From positions 1-43,727 of the IMG/VR virus record IMGVR_UViG_3300046449_000160: DNA of 43,727 bases. One strand, written 5' to 3'. Below, piece by piece: positions 16,651 through 26,864 of this stretch. The stretch's first letter is position 1. The number at the start of each line of letters is the position of its first letter. The notes below the pieces were generated by a model that was given only the letters and a program-made list of their open reading frames with translations, had not been told where the DNA came from and ran no database searches. The translations under genes were made by a program, and so were the position numbers. The DNA comes from a virus.

Positions 16651-18693
16651 ATGCCAAAAGCTTCAGCGATACAGACAAACTTTACAGCGGGTGAATTATC
16701 GCCTCGCCTTGAGGGGCGCGTAGACATATCTAAATACTTTAATGGGGTAAAGACATTAAAAAACATGATAATCCACCCACACGGCGGCACAACGCGCAGA
16801 GGTGGCACTAAGTTTAGGTCTACTGCAAAATACGGCAATAAAAAGATTCGATTAATACCATTCCAGTTTTCTGTTGAGCAGGCGTATATTTTAGAGTTTG
16901 GCGAAGGATACATTCACTTTTACAAAGATGGCGAAAAAATAGGTAGCGGTTCGTTTTCTAGTGCATTTTCTAGCGCGTTTACCGGTGCTGCCTCTATTGT
17001 TGAAGTTGAGACTGATTATTTAGAGTCAGAACTGTTTGAAATACAGTTTGTCCAGTCTGCTGACGTTCTTTATTTAGTGCATCCAGCTCATAAGCCTGCA
17101 AAGTTATCGAGAACCGGCGTTGATATGTTCTCTATTGAGGATGAGACATTCTCTAATGGCCCGTATCAAGACGAGAACACAAGCACTACAACAATAACAC
17201 CTAGCGCTACATCTGGGACTGTTACTCTTACTGCATCGGATGACACGTTTGTTTCAACTGATGTGGGTAGATTTGTTAGGATAGATCAAGGTACAGATTA
17301 TGGCTATGCAACCATTACGGCTTATACATCAGCAACAGAAGTTACAGCAACAGTAAATGACGAATTTGTCTCAATTGATGCGAGAATAAGCTGGCGGCTT
17401 GGGGCATTTAGTGACACCACTGGGTATCCTTCATCTATAGCGTTCTATGAAGACCGTTTGATGTATGCTGGGACAATTATCAACCCTCAAACTATATGGG
17501 GGTCACAATCAGGGATATATAATGATTTTGGCCCAGGTGATATTGATTCTGACGGCCTTAATTACACGATAAACTCTGACCAAGTAAATGCTATTCAGTG
17601 GCTATCGTCCGGTAAGTCTCTAGTTATTGGTACTGTTGGCGGTGAGTTCTTAATGAGCGCGTCAAGCTCTGATGAGGCCATCACCCCATCCAATGTTAAG
17701 ATCGTTAGACAGACAGAGTACGGAGGCGCTTATGTAATGCCTATTCGATCAAGTGGTGTTGTTTTATTTCTTCAGAGATCGTCAAGAAAGCTGCGTCAAT
17801 TTATCTATGAGTTTGAATCAGATTCTTATGTATCCCCTGATTTAACCTTATTGTCCGAACACATTACGGGCAATGGCATTACTGAAATGGCTTTCCAGAA
17901 AGAGCCTGACTCTATTGTTTGGATGGTTAGAGAAGATGGAACCTTGATTGGCATGACATACGAGCGTGACCAAGAGGTTGTAGGTTGGCATAGGCATATT
18001 GTAGGCGGTGTTTCTGATAGTGATGGCACTCAAGCGCAGGTAGAGAGTGTTGCGGTTATTCCTTCAGGTTCGTACGATCAATTATGGATATCTGTTAAAC
18101 GATATGTTAATGGCGAAACAGTAAGGCATATAGAGACTTTAGAAATAGGCCGATCAACTATAAACCCTATTGATGGAGAAGATTTCTTTGTTGACGCGGG
18201 CGTTCAATATAATGGTGAAGAAACAACGTCCATCTCTGGTCTTTCGCACTTGGAAGGCGAGACGGTACAAATACTTGCTGACGGTGCTGTTCATCCAGAA
18301 CAAAAGGTAGTAAGTGGTTTAGTTACATTAAGAACTGCGGCATCACAGGTTAGTGTAGGTCTTCAGTACACCTCAGATCTTCAGACTATGCGTATTGAGG
18401 CTGGCTCTGCTGATGGTACATCTCAAAGTAAGATCAAGAGATTCCATAAAATCGACATTAGATTCTATGAAACTTTAGGGTGTCAGTTCGGTGCAAGTGA
18501 GGATAATTTAGATACTATCTTCTTCAGGTCTACAAATGATAAAATGGATCAGGCACCTGATAGGTTTTCTGGTGACAAAGAGCAGGCATTCCCTAGCGGG
18601 TATAATACTGATGGTAGAATATTTATCAGGCAAGAACAGCCGCTACCATTAACTATACTAGCTATAATGCCAAGAGTGAGGACTAACGGATAA
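16651..18693 (+). CDS. Tail nozzle / stabilisation protein (tail tubular protein B-like)
   Basis: 680 residues. IQTNFTAGELSPRLEGRVDI followed by NMIIHPHGGTTRRGGTKF is the conserved start of a podophage tail protein family that closes the portal-adaptor channel. Later segments LMYAGTIINPQTIWGSQSG and IQWLSSGKSLVIGTVGGEF also recur in that family. The protein is mostly beta structure. Its stop overlaps the next start (TAATG). Assignment to the nozzle position follows gene order (adaptor, nozzle, internal proteins), as in T7-like phages. Confidence 0.8.
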   Translation: MPKASAIQTNFTAGELSPRLEGRVDISKYFNGVKTLKNMIIHPHGGTTRRGGTKFRSTAKYGNKKIRLIPFQFSVEQAYILEFGEGYIHFYKDGEKIGSGSFSSAFSSAFTGAASIVEVETDYLESELFEIQFVQSADVLYLVHPAHKPAKLSRTGVDMFSIEDETFSNGPYQDENTSTTTITPSATSGTVTLTASDDTFVSTDVGRFVRIDQGTDYGYATITAYTSATEVTATVNDEFVSIDARISWRLGAFSDTTGYPSSIAFYEDRLMYAGTIINPQTIWGSQSGIYNDFGPGDIDSDGLNYTINSDQVNAIQWLSSGKSLVIGTVGGEFLMSASSSDEAITPSNVKIVRQTEYGGAYVMPIRSSGVVLFLQRSSRKLRQFIYEFESDSYVSPDLTLLSEHITGNGITEMAFQKEPDSIVWMVREDGTLIGMTYERDQEVVGWHRHIVGGVSDSDGTQAQVESVAVIPSGSYDQLWISVKRYVNGETVRHIETLEIGRSTINPIDGEDFFVDAGVQYNGEETTSISGLSHLEGETVQILADGAVHPEQKVVSGLVTLRTAASQVSVGLQYTSDLQTMRIEAGSADGTSQSKIKRFHKIDIRFYETLGCQFGASEDNLDTIFFRSTNDKMDQAPDRFSGDKEQAFPSGYNTDGRIFIRQEQPLPLTILAIMPRVRTNG

Positions 18694-19094
18694 TGTGTAC
18701 TGGTGCAGAACTTTTAATGCTTGGCGGTGCTGGTCTATCTGCTGTCGGTCAAATACAGTCGGCAAACAGTCAGGCTGCGGCTTTAGAGTATGACGCAAAA
18801 CTCCAGCAACAAGAGGCTGATTTTGAAAAGGCGAGGCTAGCAGAAGAACAGGAAGAGCTGGCAGGTCGTCAACGTGTCGCGGCAGCTAAAAGCGGATCTA
18901 CTTCAGGCGGCTCTATATTTGATGTTATGCAAGGCTCTGCTGAGCAGGCAGAGCTTGAAGCGTTGAATATACAGTTTGGAGCAACGGCTGGTGCTCAATC
19001 AAAGCTATTTGAAGCCAAGCAAACTAAAACAGCGGGAAAAATTGGTGCTGGGACTACACTTCTATCTGGTGCAAATAAAGCAGGTTTATTCTAA
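18693..19094 (+). CDS. Small internal virion protein (T7 gp14-like position)
   Basis: 133 residues. A short hydrophobic Gly/Ala start (LLMLGGAGLSAVGQI) leads into a long Gln/Glu/Ala helix (QAAALEYDAKLQQQEADFEK) and a Gly/Ser segment SGSTSGGSIFDVMQGSAEQA. This layout matches the small internal virion protein that precedes the large ejection proteins in podophages. It should be ejected into the cell envelope on infection. The last codons overlap the next gene's ATG by one base. Confidence 0.75.
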   Translation: MCTGAELLMLGGAGLSAVGQIQSANSQAAALEYDAKLQQQEADFEKARLAEEQEELAGRQRVAAAKSGSTSGGSIFDVMQGSAEQAELEALNIQFGATAGAQSKLFEAKQTKTAGKIGAGTTLLSGANKAGLF

Positions 19095-21133
19095 TGCCTA
19101 TAATTCCTAAAGCTAAAGCAAGCTCTCAACTTAGAACGTCAGGCGCGTCTATTAGTCCGTCTGCTGCTGGCGCTGTAGGTCAGGCACTGGCAGGTCTAGG
19201 CAATACTGCTGCCGGCATTGGTTTGCAGGCAATGGAGAAAAAGAAACAGGCTGATGATGTTGCTTTTGTTTCTGAGCAGACCAATAGGCTCCTAAGAGAA
19301 GAAACTGAAAAGTTCGCTGACATTGAAACGCGTGGTGCTGATGTTGACCTTGAATCTATTGGTCAAGAATACCAAGACCGGCTTGCAACAATACTTGAAG
19401 ATGCCCCTTCTGAGGAAGCAGCAAACGAAGTAAAACGACAGGCTGATTCGTTTTATTCTAGGAAGTTTTTCCCTCAGTACTCTAAGCATCAATCTAGCAT
19501 TAATGTTAAAAAGCGTGTGAACTCGTCTAGCAATGCTTTGGATGATATTAACTCTGAGGTATTAACGGGTAGAACGTCTGTCTCCGAGGCTATGGCTAGG
19601 TCTGAAGCGGTTATCACTGGGTTGTCTGAAACTGCCGGTGGTGTTGTTGATATTGATAAGCTTAGACAAAGCCAAAAGAATAGTATTGCATCAGGATCGT
19701 TAAAATCACGGATAGATAGCGGTGATAGCCGAGCAGTAGTAAAAGAAATAGAGGGCGGTAAATGGGATAGCCTTACTGATACATCAACCCTGTCTAAAAT
19801 GCTTAATGCGGCAAAAGCTGACATAAAGCAAAGAGAGGGTGCGGCTAGGAAAAAATACGCCTCAGGTATAGATGATTATATTGCATTTCTTAGTGCTGGC
19901 AATTCAGATGCTGAGCTGGATGAGAAATACTCTCCTAAAAAAGTATCATCTATGTTTGGCGAGTCGTCTTCTGTAATTAATGAAAAAATACAGGATGCTA
20001 GATCGTTCGGCGAAACATTGAACGAGATAAGACTGGCCTCTCCTGAGGAGATTGGCGCTATAGTTGAGCGAGAAAAGCCAACAAGTCCTAATGAGTTCAA
20101 AAGGGAAAGCGCTCAATACAATACAACGCTTAAAGCAATTTCTGCTAGGAATAAGGAGATAAGCCAAGACCCGGCTGCTTATGTAGCAAAAAACAGCGAG
20201 ATAGCAGGAAGAAGCGTTTCAGCCCTACAAGAGGCTATGAGTAGCGGAGATCCTGAGGCTATAAAGATTGCTGCTAATGAATACTCAAATATACAGAAAA
20301 CAATACAAGAAGACCTAGGGATACCTGATAGGTCTGTACAGCTCCTTACTAGCCAAATGGAAGAAATGGTATCTAAGCAGTTGAACGACCTGTCAAACGG
20401 TGGTGAAAATGCTGCTAACGCCATAAATACTTATAAATATTCTTTTGGTTCTGATTGGTCAAAGGTAGAAGCTCAACTGGCTAGGAATAAAAAGATAGGT
20501 CAGTCTGCACAAATAATAGCGATGACTCCACAAGGAGAAGGCCAGGCTGTTGTGGCTCAAGCCGTATCAACTCCTGATGACCAATTAAAAGGATTTATTG
20601 GAGATGATAATTTTAATGATATTAAGAGTGATTCTTTTGATTCGTTAAATGACCTTCGCGATACCTTGCGGGTTGGTTACGGCGAGTCTGGGACTCGGAC
20701 TGCAAACACCATACAGAAAGGCATAGAAAAGACGGCTATGCAGTTAATAGCAGACGGAACCGCTACTAGTTCAGGTGACGCAATAGATCAAGCAAAAGAG
20801 ATAATACTTGGCGATATTGAAATATTTGATACTTATCGAGTACCTAAAAAAGAAGATCCAGACTTAATTAATTTAGGCGTTAGCGGAATAAAGATAAAGC
20901 TATTAAATGGAGAGATACCTATTCTTGCGCCACCATCTAGCGAAATAAGCAATCCTCAAGATGTAATTGATGTATACCTAAGAAGCACATCGGTATACCC
21001 AATAACAAGCCTTGATGGTTCTGGTGTTGCGTTTGTTGACAATAAAAACAATGTTCTTAGAAATCCAGATGGAACGCCGTTAGAATTTACATGGAGAGAA
21101 ATCAAGAATCATAGACCAGAGGATACTTTATGA
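19094..21133 (+). CDS. Internal virion (ejection) protein, 679 residues
   Basis: Long, polar and mostly helical, with a Gly/Ala-rich start (GAVGQALAGLGNTAAGIGLQ) followed by Glu/Lys/Gln/Asp-rich helices. Its position between the small internal protein and the two next large proteins corresponds to T7 gp15-like ejection proteins. It has no recognisable enzyme motif. The C-terminal 100 residues turn beta-rich (IKIKLLNGEIPILAPPSSEI). It overlaps the next gene by four bases. Function by gene order only. Confidence 0.7.
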   Translation: MPIIPKAKASSQLRTSGASISPSAAGAVGQALAGLGNTAAGIGLQAMEKKKQADDVAFVSEQTNRLLREETEKFADIETRGADVDLESIGQEYQDRLATILEDAPSEEAANEVKRQADSFYSRKFFPQYSKHQSSINVKKRVNSSSNALDDINSEVLTGRTSVSEAMARSEAVITGLSETAGGVVDIDKLRQSQKNSIASGSLKSRIDSGDSRAVVKEIEGGKWDSLTDTSTLSKMLNAAKADIKQREGAARKKYASGIDDYIAFLSAGNSDAELDEKYSPKKVSSMFGESSSVINEKIQDARSFGETLNEIRLASPEEIGAIVEREKPTSPNEFKRESAQYNTTLKAISARNKEISQDPAAYVAKNSEIAGRSVSALQEAMSSGDPEAIKIAANEYSNIQKTIQEDLGIPDRSVQLLTSQMEEMVSKQLNDLSNGGENAANAINTYKYSFGSDWSKVEAQLARNKKIGQSAQIIAMTPQGEGQAVVAQAVSTPDDQLKGFIGDDNFNDIKSDSFDSLNDLRDTLRVGYGESGTRTANTIQKGIEKTAMQLIADGTATSSGDAIDQAKEIILGDIEIFDTYRVPKKEDPDLINLGVSGIKIKLLNGEIPILAPPSSEISNPQDVIDVYLRSTSVYPITSLDGSGVAFVDNKNNVLRNPDGTPLEFTWREIKNHRPEDTL

Positions 21134-22416
21134 TTCAACTTGATGGGTATTCTATAAAAAAGAATCTTACGCTAGAAGATTATGATGTATCTATGGCAGA
21201 AGGTCTCTCGGCTGTTGCTGATCAGACATGGCTAGAGAATCCAACGTCAGCAGTATCTAGGTTAATGGAATTAAATAAAGCTAGGCCCAATTATGAGCCT
21301 GGTGTTTATGGCGATTACAGCCCAGAAAAAGCGTTTATTGGTTGGAACTCAAAAGAGGAGGCTGATAAAAAAGTAAAGGAGGCTGGGCTTGATTTAAAAT
21401 TTTCTGATTCAGGAATATCTCAGGAGAAGCTGGATATTCTAATGGACAGAAAGCGTGAAGAGAATAAACGCAAATCATTAATAAGCAGGGCACCGCAAGG
21501 GTTTCTACCTGGTGCAGCAAAAATAGGAACATCATTAGCTGTATCAATCGCAGACCCGTTAAACATAGCTTCAGCGTTTATACCTATAGTTTCGCAAAAG
21601 AACACCGTTAGGCTAATGTCTTCTCTTGGTAGGAATACAGGAAGGGCAGCGGTAGGCGCGATTGAGGGTATAGCTGGGGCGGCAATGATTGAGCCGCTTG
21701 TTTATTATGCAATGACAGAGGAGCAGGCTGACTACGACCTTTATGATTCGTATATGAACCTAACATTTGGCGCTGTTATAGGTGGCGGTCTTCATGCAGG
21801 ATTAGGCGCTATAGGTGATAGAATAAATAGAGCTCCAGCACAAACAAAGTCTGACTTGCTCCAGGCGGCGACTGGGCAAGCTCTAGATAATAGGCCTATT
21901 GATATTGGTCGTGTTGCTGATGAGTGGAGAATAGTTGATCCATACTATCCTGAAGATATTGAAGGTACTGTTAGAGGTGAATTAGAAGATCAGGTCGTTG
22001 ATACTTCGGAAGTAAGAGCAGAGATAAAAAGGCTTAACGATCAATTAGAGCAAAGCGAGATAGACGCTAAGGCCGAGGCTGATATTAGCCGAATTGAACA
22101 AGGCCATATAGATAGGGAGTTTATAGATTCTCACGGCATTAATGGGGCTAAGTATAAAAGCTTCACGCAGACAACCGTCCCTAAACACTCAAGCGAAGCT
22201 GATCCATTAATCTCTAGTGAATACCAAGAAAAAATCAATCTAAAGCCTCCTGAAACGCCGGATACGGTAGACAAGGAGATTGATGATATAATCACATCAT
22301 TAGAAGATCAGGGCGTTGATACTGCGGAAGTAAGAGCAGAGATTGACCAAACAAACAAGCAGATAGAACGCGAGTCGAACGGCTTGCGCGAAGCTGTTGC
22401 ATGTATGCTGGGGTGA
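21130..22416 (+). CDS. Internal virion protein with membrane-active segment, possible split from the next gene
   Basis: 428 residues. Residues about 120-230 contain Ala/Gly/Ile-rich stretches (PGAAKIGTSLAVSIADPLNI and LTFGAVIGGGLHAGLGAIGD) that could enter membrane. The C-terminal third is charged and holds the same motif twice, EDQVVDTSEVRAEI and EDQGVDTAEVRAEI, about 95 residues apart. The frame ends in GLREAVACMLG, one base before the next ATG. In related podophages the ejection proteins are larger, so this and the next gene could represent one longer protein divided here. No enzyme motif found. Confidence 0.65.
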   Translation: MIQLDGYSIKKNLTLEDYDVSMAEGLSAVADQTWLENPTSAVSRLMELNKARPNYEPGVYGDYSPEKAFIGWNSKEEADKKVKEAGLDLKFSDSGISQEKLDILMDRKREENKRKSLISRAPQGFLPGAAKIGTSLAVSIADPLNIASAFIPIVSQKNTVRLMSSLGRNTGRAAVGAIEGIAGAAMIEPLVYYAMTEEQADYDLYDSYMNLTFGAVIGGGLHAGLGAIGDRINRAPAQTKSDLLQAATGQALDNRPIDIGRVADEWRIVDPYYPEDIEGTVRGELEDQVVDTSEVRAEIKRLNDQLEQSEIDAKAEADISRIEQGHIDREFIDSHGINGAKYKSFTQTTVPKHSSEADPLISSEYQEKINLKPPETPDTVDKEIDDIITSLEDQGVDTAEVRAEIDQTNKQIERESNGLREAVACMLG

Positions 22417-22417
22417 T

Positions 22418-24946
22418 ATGGCTGCAAATAATTGTATAGAACGCATTAGAACAGCGATGCAAGACGCCACAGATGAAGAAGTTCTGAAGATGGCCGAGGA
22501 AGCGCAGCGTGTATTGGATGACCGTGTTGGTCAGTCTACTGATGAGATTATGGCATCACTAGACGAGTTTCTTATGGATGAAACTATAGCGAAAAAGATT
22601 GAAGGGAGGAATAAAGCATTAAACGCTGTAGCAAAAAGAAACATCGAACAGTTTGTTGATGACTGGGGCGATGATTATCATTTAGGCGTAGAGGCTTTGC
22701 TGGTTGGCGTGAATGATCTTCGCATGGGGTCCAGAAGGTCTGTTCTGGCAAATCAAGCACAATTACAGGAAAGCTACCTGGCGGGGATTACGTCAGATAT
22801 AGAACAATTATCTGATTTGCACTTCGATGGGTTTTCAAATGGTGTTTGGGATGATGATATTGCTAGGGCGCTATGGCAGATTGGGAACGGTGATGATTTC
22901 AAAGGCCTTGCTCCTGAAGCGGTCGACCTAGCTAAAGTTATTAATAAGTGGCAGGAAGTATCAAGGATTGACGCTAACGAATCGGGTGCGTTTATTAAAA
23001 AGATGCCTGGGTATATTACTCGACAATCACATGATATGGATAAAATACGGAAGGCTGGGTTTGATCAGTGGCGGCAGGATATAGAGCCTAGATTAGATGA
23101 GCGTACATTTACCGGCGTTGAAGACCGTGAGGCTTATCTTCAGTCGTTATGGGATGCTTTATCGTCCGGTGTGCATTTAGGTAATGGCATATCAGGAGAG
23201 TCTGCAGCTCTGCAGGGATTTAGAAATGTAGGGCGCGGCATGTCCAAAGAAAGGAGCGTTCACTTTAAATCTGCGGATGACTGGATAGGTTACAATAAAA
23301 AGTATGGAATTGGTGAGTTAAGAGAATCTGTATTTAGTGGATTAATGATGTCGGCACAAAACACTGGTCTAATGAAAGTATTGGGCCCGAATGCTGAAAT
23401 GAACTACCAAGCACTAATAGATGGAATTAAGAATAAACACCGTACAGATCCTAAATTTGGGAAATTCCAACAATCAATTAGTAATGGTGGAAGTTTAGAT
23501 AACTTTAAATCATCCGTTACTGGTGAGATGAATATACCAGGAGGCCGCAAGATGTTAGGCCTTATTGCTGGCTCTGTTCGTGCTTATAATAGCTTAACAA
23601 TGCTTGGCAAGGCCGTCTTCTCCTCCATTGCTGACGTTCCTATTGGCGCGTCTGAAATGAGATATCAAGGGCAGAGCTTCTTACAATCTCATGGCGGGTC
23701 GCTGAAAAATGCCGGTGGCGCTTTGGGTGATATGGGTAGATCCATTATAAACCGGAAGTTGACAGTTAAGTCAAAAGAGCACCGCCGAGTATTGGCTGAG
23801 CTTGGGATTAGCTTGGACGCAACAACCGGTCTATTTACAAATAGGTTTGATCCTTCAGGTGATATGCCAGGTAGATTAAACCGAGGTTTAAACACATTCT
23901 TTAGATGGAATGGTCTGACTGTTTGGACTGACTCAATGCGGGCTGGATCTATGATAGGAATGGCTGGCAGGATTGGGTCATATATAGGTATGCAGCATGG
24001 CAAATTGCCAAAAGGTATCCAGGATGTCATGAGCTTGTATGGAATTGGCAGGGATGAATGGGGATTAATATCTAAAGCAGGAACAAAAAAAGTAGATGGG
24101 GTTGATGGCCAATTCATAACTCCAGATATGGTTTTAGACATTCCTGACGCTGATATATCAAATCATTTAGAAAGCATTAACGTTAAGCCTACTGATTATC
24201 AAATACGTAAGACCAAAAAAGACTTATCCGAGTCGCTGAGAATGTATTATGTGGACAGGAGCCAGTATGCAGTAATAGAGCCTGATGCAAAAACTAGAGC
24301 TATTATGCTTCAAGGCTCACAGCCTGGAACCGTTGCTGGTGAGATGTGGCGCTCTATCATGCAATTCAAAGCATTCCCTGTGTCTATTATACAAAAGGTT
24401 TGGGGGAGAGAAGCGAGAGGTCGAAGAGATAAATGGTCTGCTGTTGGCGGTATGGCAGAAATATTAATGATGTCAATCTTTGCTGGTTATGCAGCAATGG
24501 TTGCTAAAGACCTATCAAAAAACAGAACGCCTAGAGATGTAGATGATCCTAAAACATGGGGTGCTGCATTTCTTCAGGGCGGCGGTGCAGGCATATACGG
24601 CGACTTTTTATTTGGGGATGTGAAGAACAGGTTTGGCGGATCTGCTTTGGCGACTATAGCAGGACCAACGGCTTCACAGTTCAACACTTTTATGGATATG
24701 TGGGGAAAGGCTAGAGAAGGAGATCCGGATGTAGGTAAAAGCTTATTTAGGGCCGCTTATACTGGTGCCCCCGCTGTTGCTTCAGCATGGTTTCCTCCAG
24801 CTAGCGCGTTAAATGCTGGATACTCTAGAGCCGTTCTTGATAACTTAATATATTACAACGTTATGGAGTCGTTAAGTCCTGGCTATAAAAGACGAATGGA
24901 GCGGCGACTTAAAAAAGAAAACGATCAGGAGTATTTAATAAAATGA
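22418..24946 (+). CDS. Large internal virion (ejection) protein
   Basis: 842 residues from ATG 22418; an upstream start at 22397 overlaps the previous gene and lacks a ribosome site. The first 90 residues are Asp/Glu-rich helices. The segment MLGLIAGSVRAYNSLTMLG around residue 385, and ASWGAAF-like and Gly/Ala-rich stretches near 660-740 (MSIFAGYAAMVAKDLSKN, LATIAGPTASQFNTFM), are usual in the large ejection protein that forms a conduit through the envelope. I see no clear transglycosylase motif. It overlaps the tail fibre start by four bases (ATGA). Confidence 0.7.
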   Translation: MAANNCIERIRTAMQDATDEEVLKMAEEAQRVLDDRVGQSTDEIMASLDEFLMDETIAKKIEGRNKALNAVAKRNIEQFVDDWGDDYHLGVEALLVGVNDLRMGSRRSVLANQAQLQESYLAGITSDIEQLSDLHFDGFSNGVWDDDIARALWQIGNGDDFKGLAPEAVDLAKVINKWQEVSRIDANESGAFIKKMPGYITRQSHDMDKIRKAGFDQWRQDIEPRLDERTFTGVEDREAYLQSLWDALSSGVHLGNGISGESAALQGFRNVGRGMSKERSVHFKSADDWIGYNKKYGIGELRESVFSGLMMSAQNTGLMKVLGPNAEMNYQALIDGIKNKHRTDPKFGKFQQSISNGGSLDNFKSSVTGEMNIPGGRKMLGLIAGSVRAYNSLTMLGKAVFSSIADVPIGASEMRYQGQSFLQSHGGSLKNAGGALGDMGRSIINRKLTVKSKEHRRVLAELGISLDATTGLFTNRFDPSGDMPGRLNRGLNTFFRWNGLTVWTDSMRAGSMIGMAGRIGSYIGMQHGKLPKGIQDVMSLYGIGRDEWGLISKAGTKKVDGVDGQFITPDMVLDIPDADISNHLESINVKPTDYQIRKTKKDLSESLRMYYVDRSQYAVIEPDAKTRAIMLQGSQPGTVAGEMWRSIMQFKAFPVSIIQKVWGREARGRRDKWSAVGGMAEILMMSIFAGYAAMVAKDLSKNRTPRDVDDPKTWGAAFLQGGGAGIYGDFLFGDVKNRFGGSALATIAGPTASQFNTFMDMWGKAREGDPDVGKSLFRAAYTGAPAVASAWFPPASALNAGYSRAVLDNLIYYNVMESLSPGYKRRMERRLKKENDQEYLIK

Positions 24947-26103
24947 CTGTTCCATCTAGTACAAACAGGGCGGATTATTCTGGCAACGGCAGCACAATTG
25001 AGTTTGCCACTAACTTTAGGTTTCTTCAGAACGAAGACCTTAAGGTTATTCTTACAAACACGACAACCAATGTAGAAACTGAGCAATCTATTAATTCCGA
25101 TTACACTGTAACAGGTGTTGGACTTGATGCTGGCGGTACTGTGACCATGGTAATTGCACCGCCTTCCGGGTATAAGCTTTCTATTCTTCGGAGTGTTGCT
25201 AAGACTCAAGAGACAGACTATGTAGAGAATGACGACTTCCCTGCAAAATCTCACGAGGATGCTTTAGATAAGCTCACAATGATATGCCAAGAGCAACAGG
25301 ACGAAATAGACAGATCACTGAAATTATCAGAATCTCAAATTGCCACAGGGTTGACAGTTCCAGCAGCAGAAGAAGGCAAGTTTTTACAATGGGACGATGA
25401 TGGTAATCTTAAGAACGTAACAATAAGCGCATCAGGTGAGTTAATAACAACATCGTTCGGCGAGGAGGTAATAGTTACTTCTGACGCTAAAGACCTAAGA
25501 GACCTTATTGAAGTTTATGGTCAAGACGAGGTTTATACCAAGCAAGGGATTTCAGACATAATACCAGCAAGTGACTATTTTAATGGCGGTGGTGCTGCTG
25601 ATGCATATACGTTATCTGCTATATCACCACGATTAGCACCAACGACATTAGTCGATGGTATGCGGTTTAGAGCTATATTCGCTAATAATAACACCGGCGC
25701 GTGTACTGTTAATCCGTTCGGGTTGGGTGCGGTTAATATTAAGCTTAGAGGTGGCGTAACAGACCCAAGTGCTGACGACATCGTTAGCGGCGAAGAGGCT
25801 ACGTTAATATACAGAACGTCTCCTAGCGCACATGCTGAGTTGGTGATGGCAGGTCTTGGGGTAGATCAAACATGGCAAGACCTTACTGCTTCAAGATCTG
25901 CTTCAACTAACTACACAAACACAACTGGGCGCACAATAACTGTTCTTTTAAGTGCCGGAGGAACAAACACATTATTCACAATAGATGGAATATCATTCAC
26001 TACGTCACAAACATCTGGTCTTAAAGCTATTACAGTTATCGTTCCGAATGGCTCTGTTTATTCTTTCGATAGTATATTTGACTCATGGTTGGAGTTAAGA
26101 TAA
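24943..26103 (+). CDS. Tail fibre base protein with T7 fibre N-terminal domain
   Basis: 386 residues. The first 130 residues match the T7 tail fibre N-terminal domain: TNRADYSGNGSTIEFATNF, NSDYTVTGVGLDAGGTVTM, LSILRSVAKTQETDYVEND and FPAKSHEDALDKLTMICQEQ. This domain clamps the fibre to the tail. The remaining part is beta-rich and Thr/Ser/Gly-rich, and short for a complete receptor-binding fibre. It may act as the adaptor on which the tailspike or another fibre docks. It starts on the ATGA overlap and couples to the next gene by TAATG. Confidence 0.85.
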   Translation: MTVPSSTNRADYSGNGSTIEFATNFRFLQNEDLKVILTNTTTNVETEQSINSDYTVTGVGLDAGGTVTMVIAPPSGYKLSILRSVAKTQETDYVENDDFPAKSHEDALDKLTMICQEQQDEIDRSLKLSESQIATGLTVPAAEEGKFLQWDDDGNLKNVTISASGELITTSFGEEVIVTSDAKDLRDLIEVYGQDEVYTKQGISDIIPASDYFNGGGAADAYTLSAISPRLAPTTLVDGMRFRAIFANNNTGACTVNPFGLGAVNIKLRGGVTDPSADDIVSGEEATLIYRTSPSAHAELVMAGLGVDQTWQDLTASRSASTNYTNTTGRTITVLLSAGGTNTLFTIDGISFTTSQTSGLKAITVIVPNGSVYSFDSIFDSWLELR

Positions 26104-26507
26104 TGAAATACTACAAAAAGCAAGGCGAAGTATGGGCGTTCGAGTCCGATGGTTCTCAAGATCACTTGATTACTGAAGATTTCACAGAGATGACCGGGGC
26201 AGAGCTTGAGGATCATTTAAGCACTGTTAATGCAAAAACCGCAAAACAGATACGCGATGATGCCTTAGCTTCACTGGTTCACGATTTTGGTGACGGTCGA
26301 GTCATTCAGATCAGACAAGGCGCGGATGAGTCAAATATTCGTAACGCTATTGAGCGAATGGAACGTCTTGATTCAGATTCTGAGCAATGGCTTATGGTAG
26401 ACAACAAGTTCTATTCAGTAAGCAAATCAGATTTAGAAATTGCGTTGCAATCAGGACAAGATCAGGTTGCACAGATTTGGAGTGATTATGCAGAAGTATC
26501 ATCTTAG
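26103..26507 (+). CDS. Fibre-associated protein with DUF4376-like C-terminus
   Basis: 134 residues from the ATG at 26103, on the TAATG overlap; the longer frame from 26085 starts inside the fibre gene. The N-terminus MKYYKKQGEVWAFESDGSQ resembles phage fibre-associated proteins. The second half (AKQIRDDALASLVHDFGDGR and onward) reads like the DUF4376 domain found in tail fibre proteins and fibre chaperones. It overlaps the endolysin start. It probably helps fold or attach the fibre; that is inference. Confidence 0.65.
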   Translation: MKYYKKQGEVWAFESDGSQDHLITEDFTEMTGAELEDHLSTVNAKTAKQIRDDALASLVHDFGDGRVIQIRQGADESNIRNAIERMERLDSDSEQWLMVDNKFYSVSKSDLEIALQSGQDQVAQIWSDYAEVSS

Positions 26508-26862
26508 CAAGAGAAGCCTATCACGTCTTGATGGGGTTGATGGCGATCTGGTTCGAGTGGTTAAAAGAGCTATTCAACTCACTGAAGTAGATTTTACTGT
26601 GCTTGAAGGTCTTAGGTCTGAAGAGCGACAGAGAGAGTTGTACGAAAAAGGCGCATCTCAGACAATGAATAGCCGACACTTGATCGGTCAAGCTGTAGAT
26701 TTAGGCGCTTATGTTGACGGAAGAGTTGAGTGGTCATGGCCACTGTATTACAAAATAGCAGAAGCAATGAAAAAAGCGGCTGAAGAGTTAGGTGTTCGCA
26801 TCACATGGGGTGGCGAATGGGAAACTTTTAAAGACGGGCCTCATTTTCAGGTGGAGCATTAA
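26488..26862 (+). CDS. Endolysin, M15-family D-Ala/L-Ala-D-Glu peptidase
   Basis: 124 residues. It cuts the peptide stems of peptidoglycan at lysis. The zinc peptidase signature SRHLIGQAVDLG lies at about residues 60-71 and the C-terminal GPHFQVEH supplies the last zinc ligand region; LEGLRSEERQRELYEKG is the usual preceding helix. I chose ATG 26488, preceded by GGAG, over the open frame from 26440. There is no signal peptide, so it needs a holin, and one is encoded two bases downstream. Confidence 0.9.
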   Translation: MQKYHLSKRSLSRLDGVDGDLVRVVKRAIQLTEVDFTVLEGLRSEERQRELYEKGASQTMNSRHLIGQAVDLGAYVDGRVEWSWPLYYKIAEAMKKAAEELGVRITWGGEWETFKDGPHFQVEH

Positions 26863-26864
26863 TT

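Noticed and set aside
23689-24141. Open frame of 150 codons on the minus strand
   Set aside because: It lies wholly opposite the large internal virion gene and has no start signal; antisense shadow.
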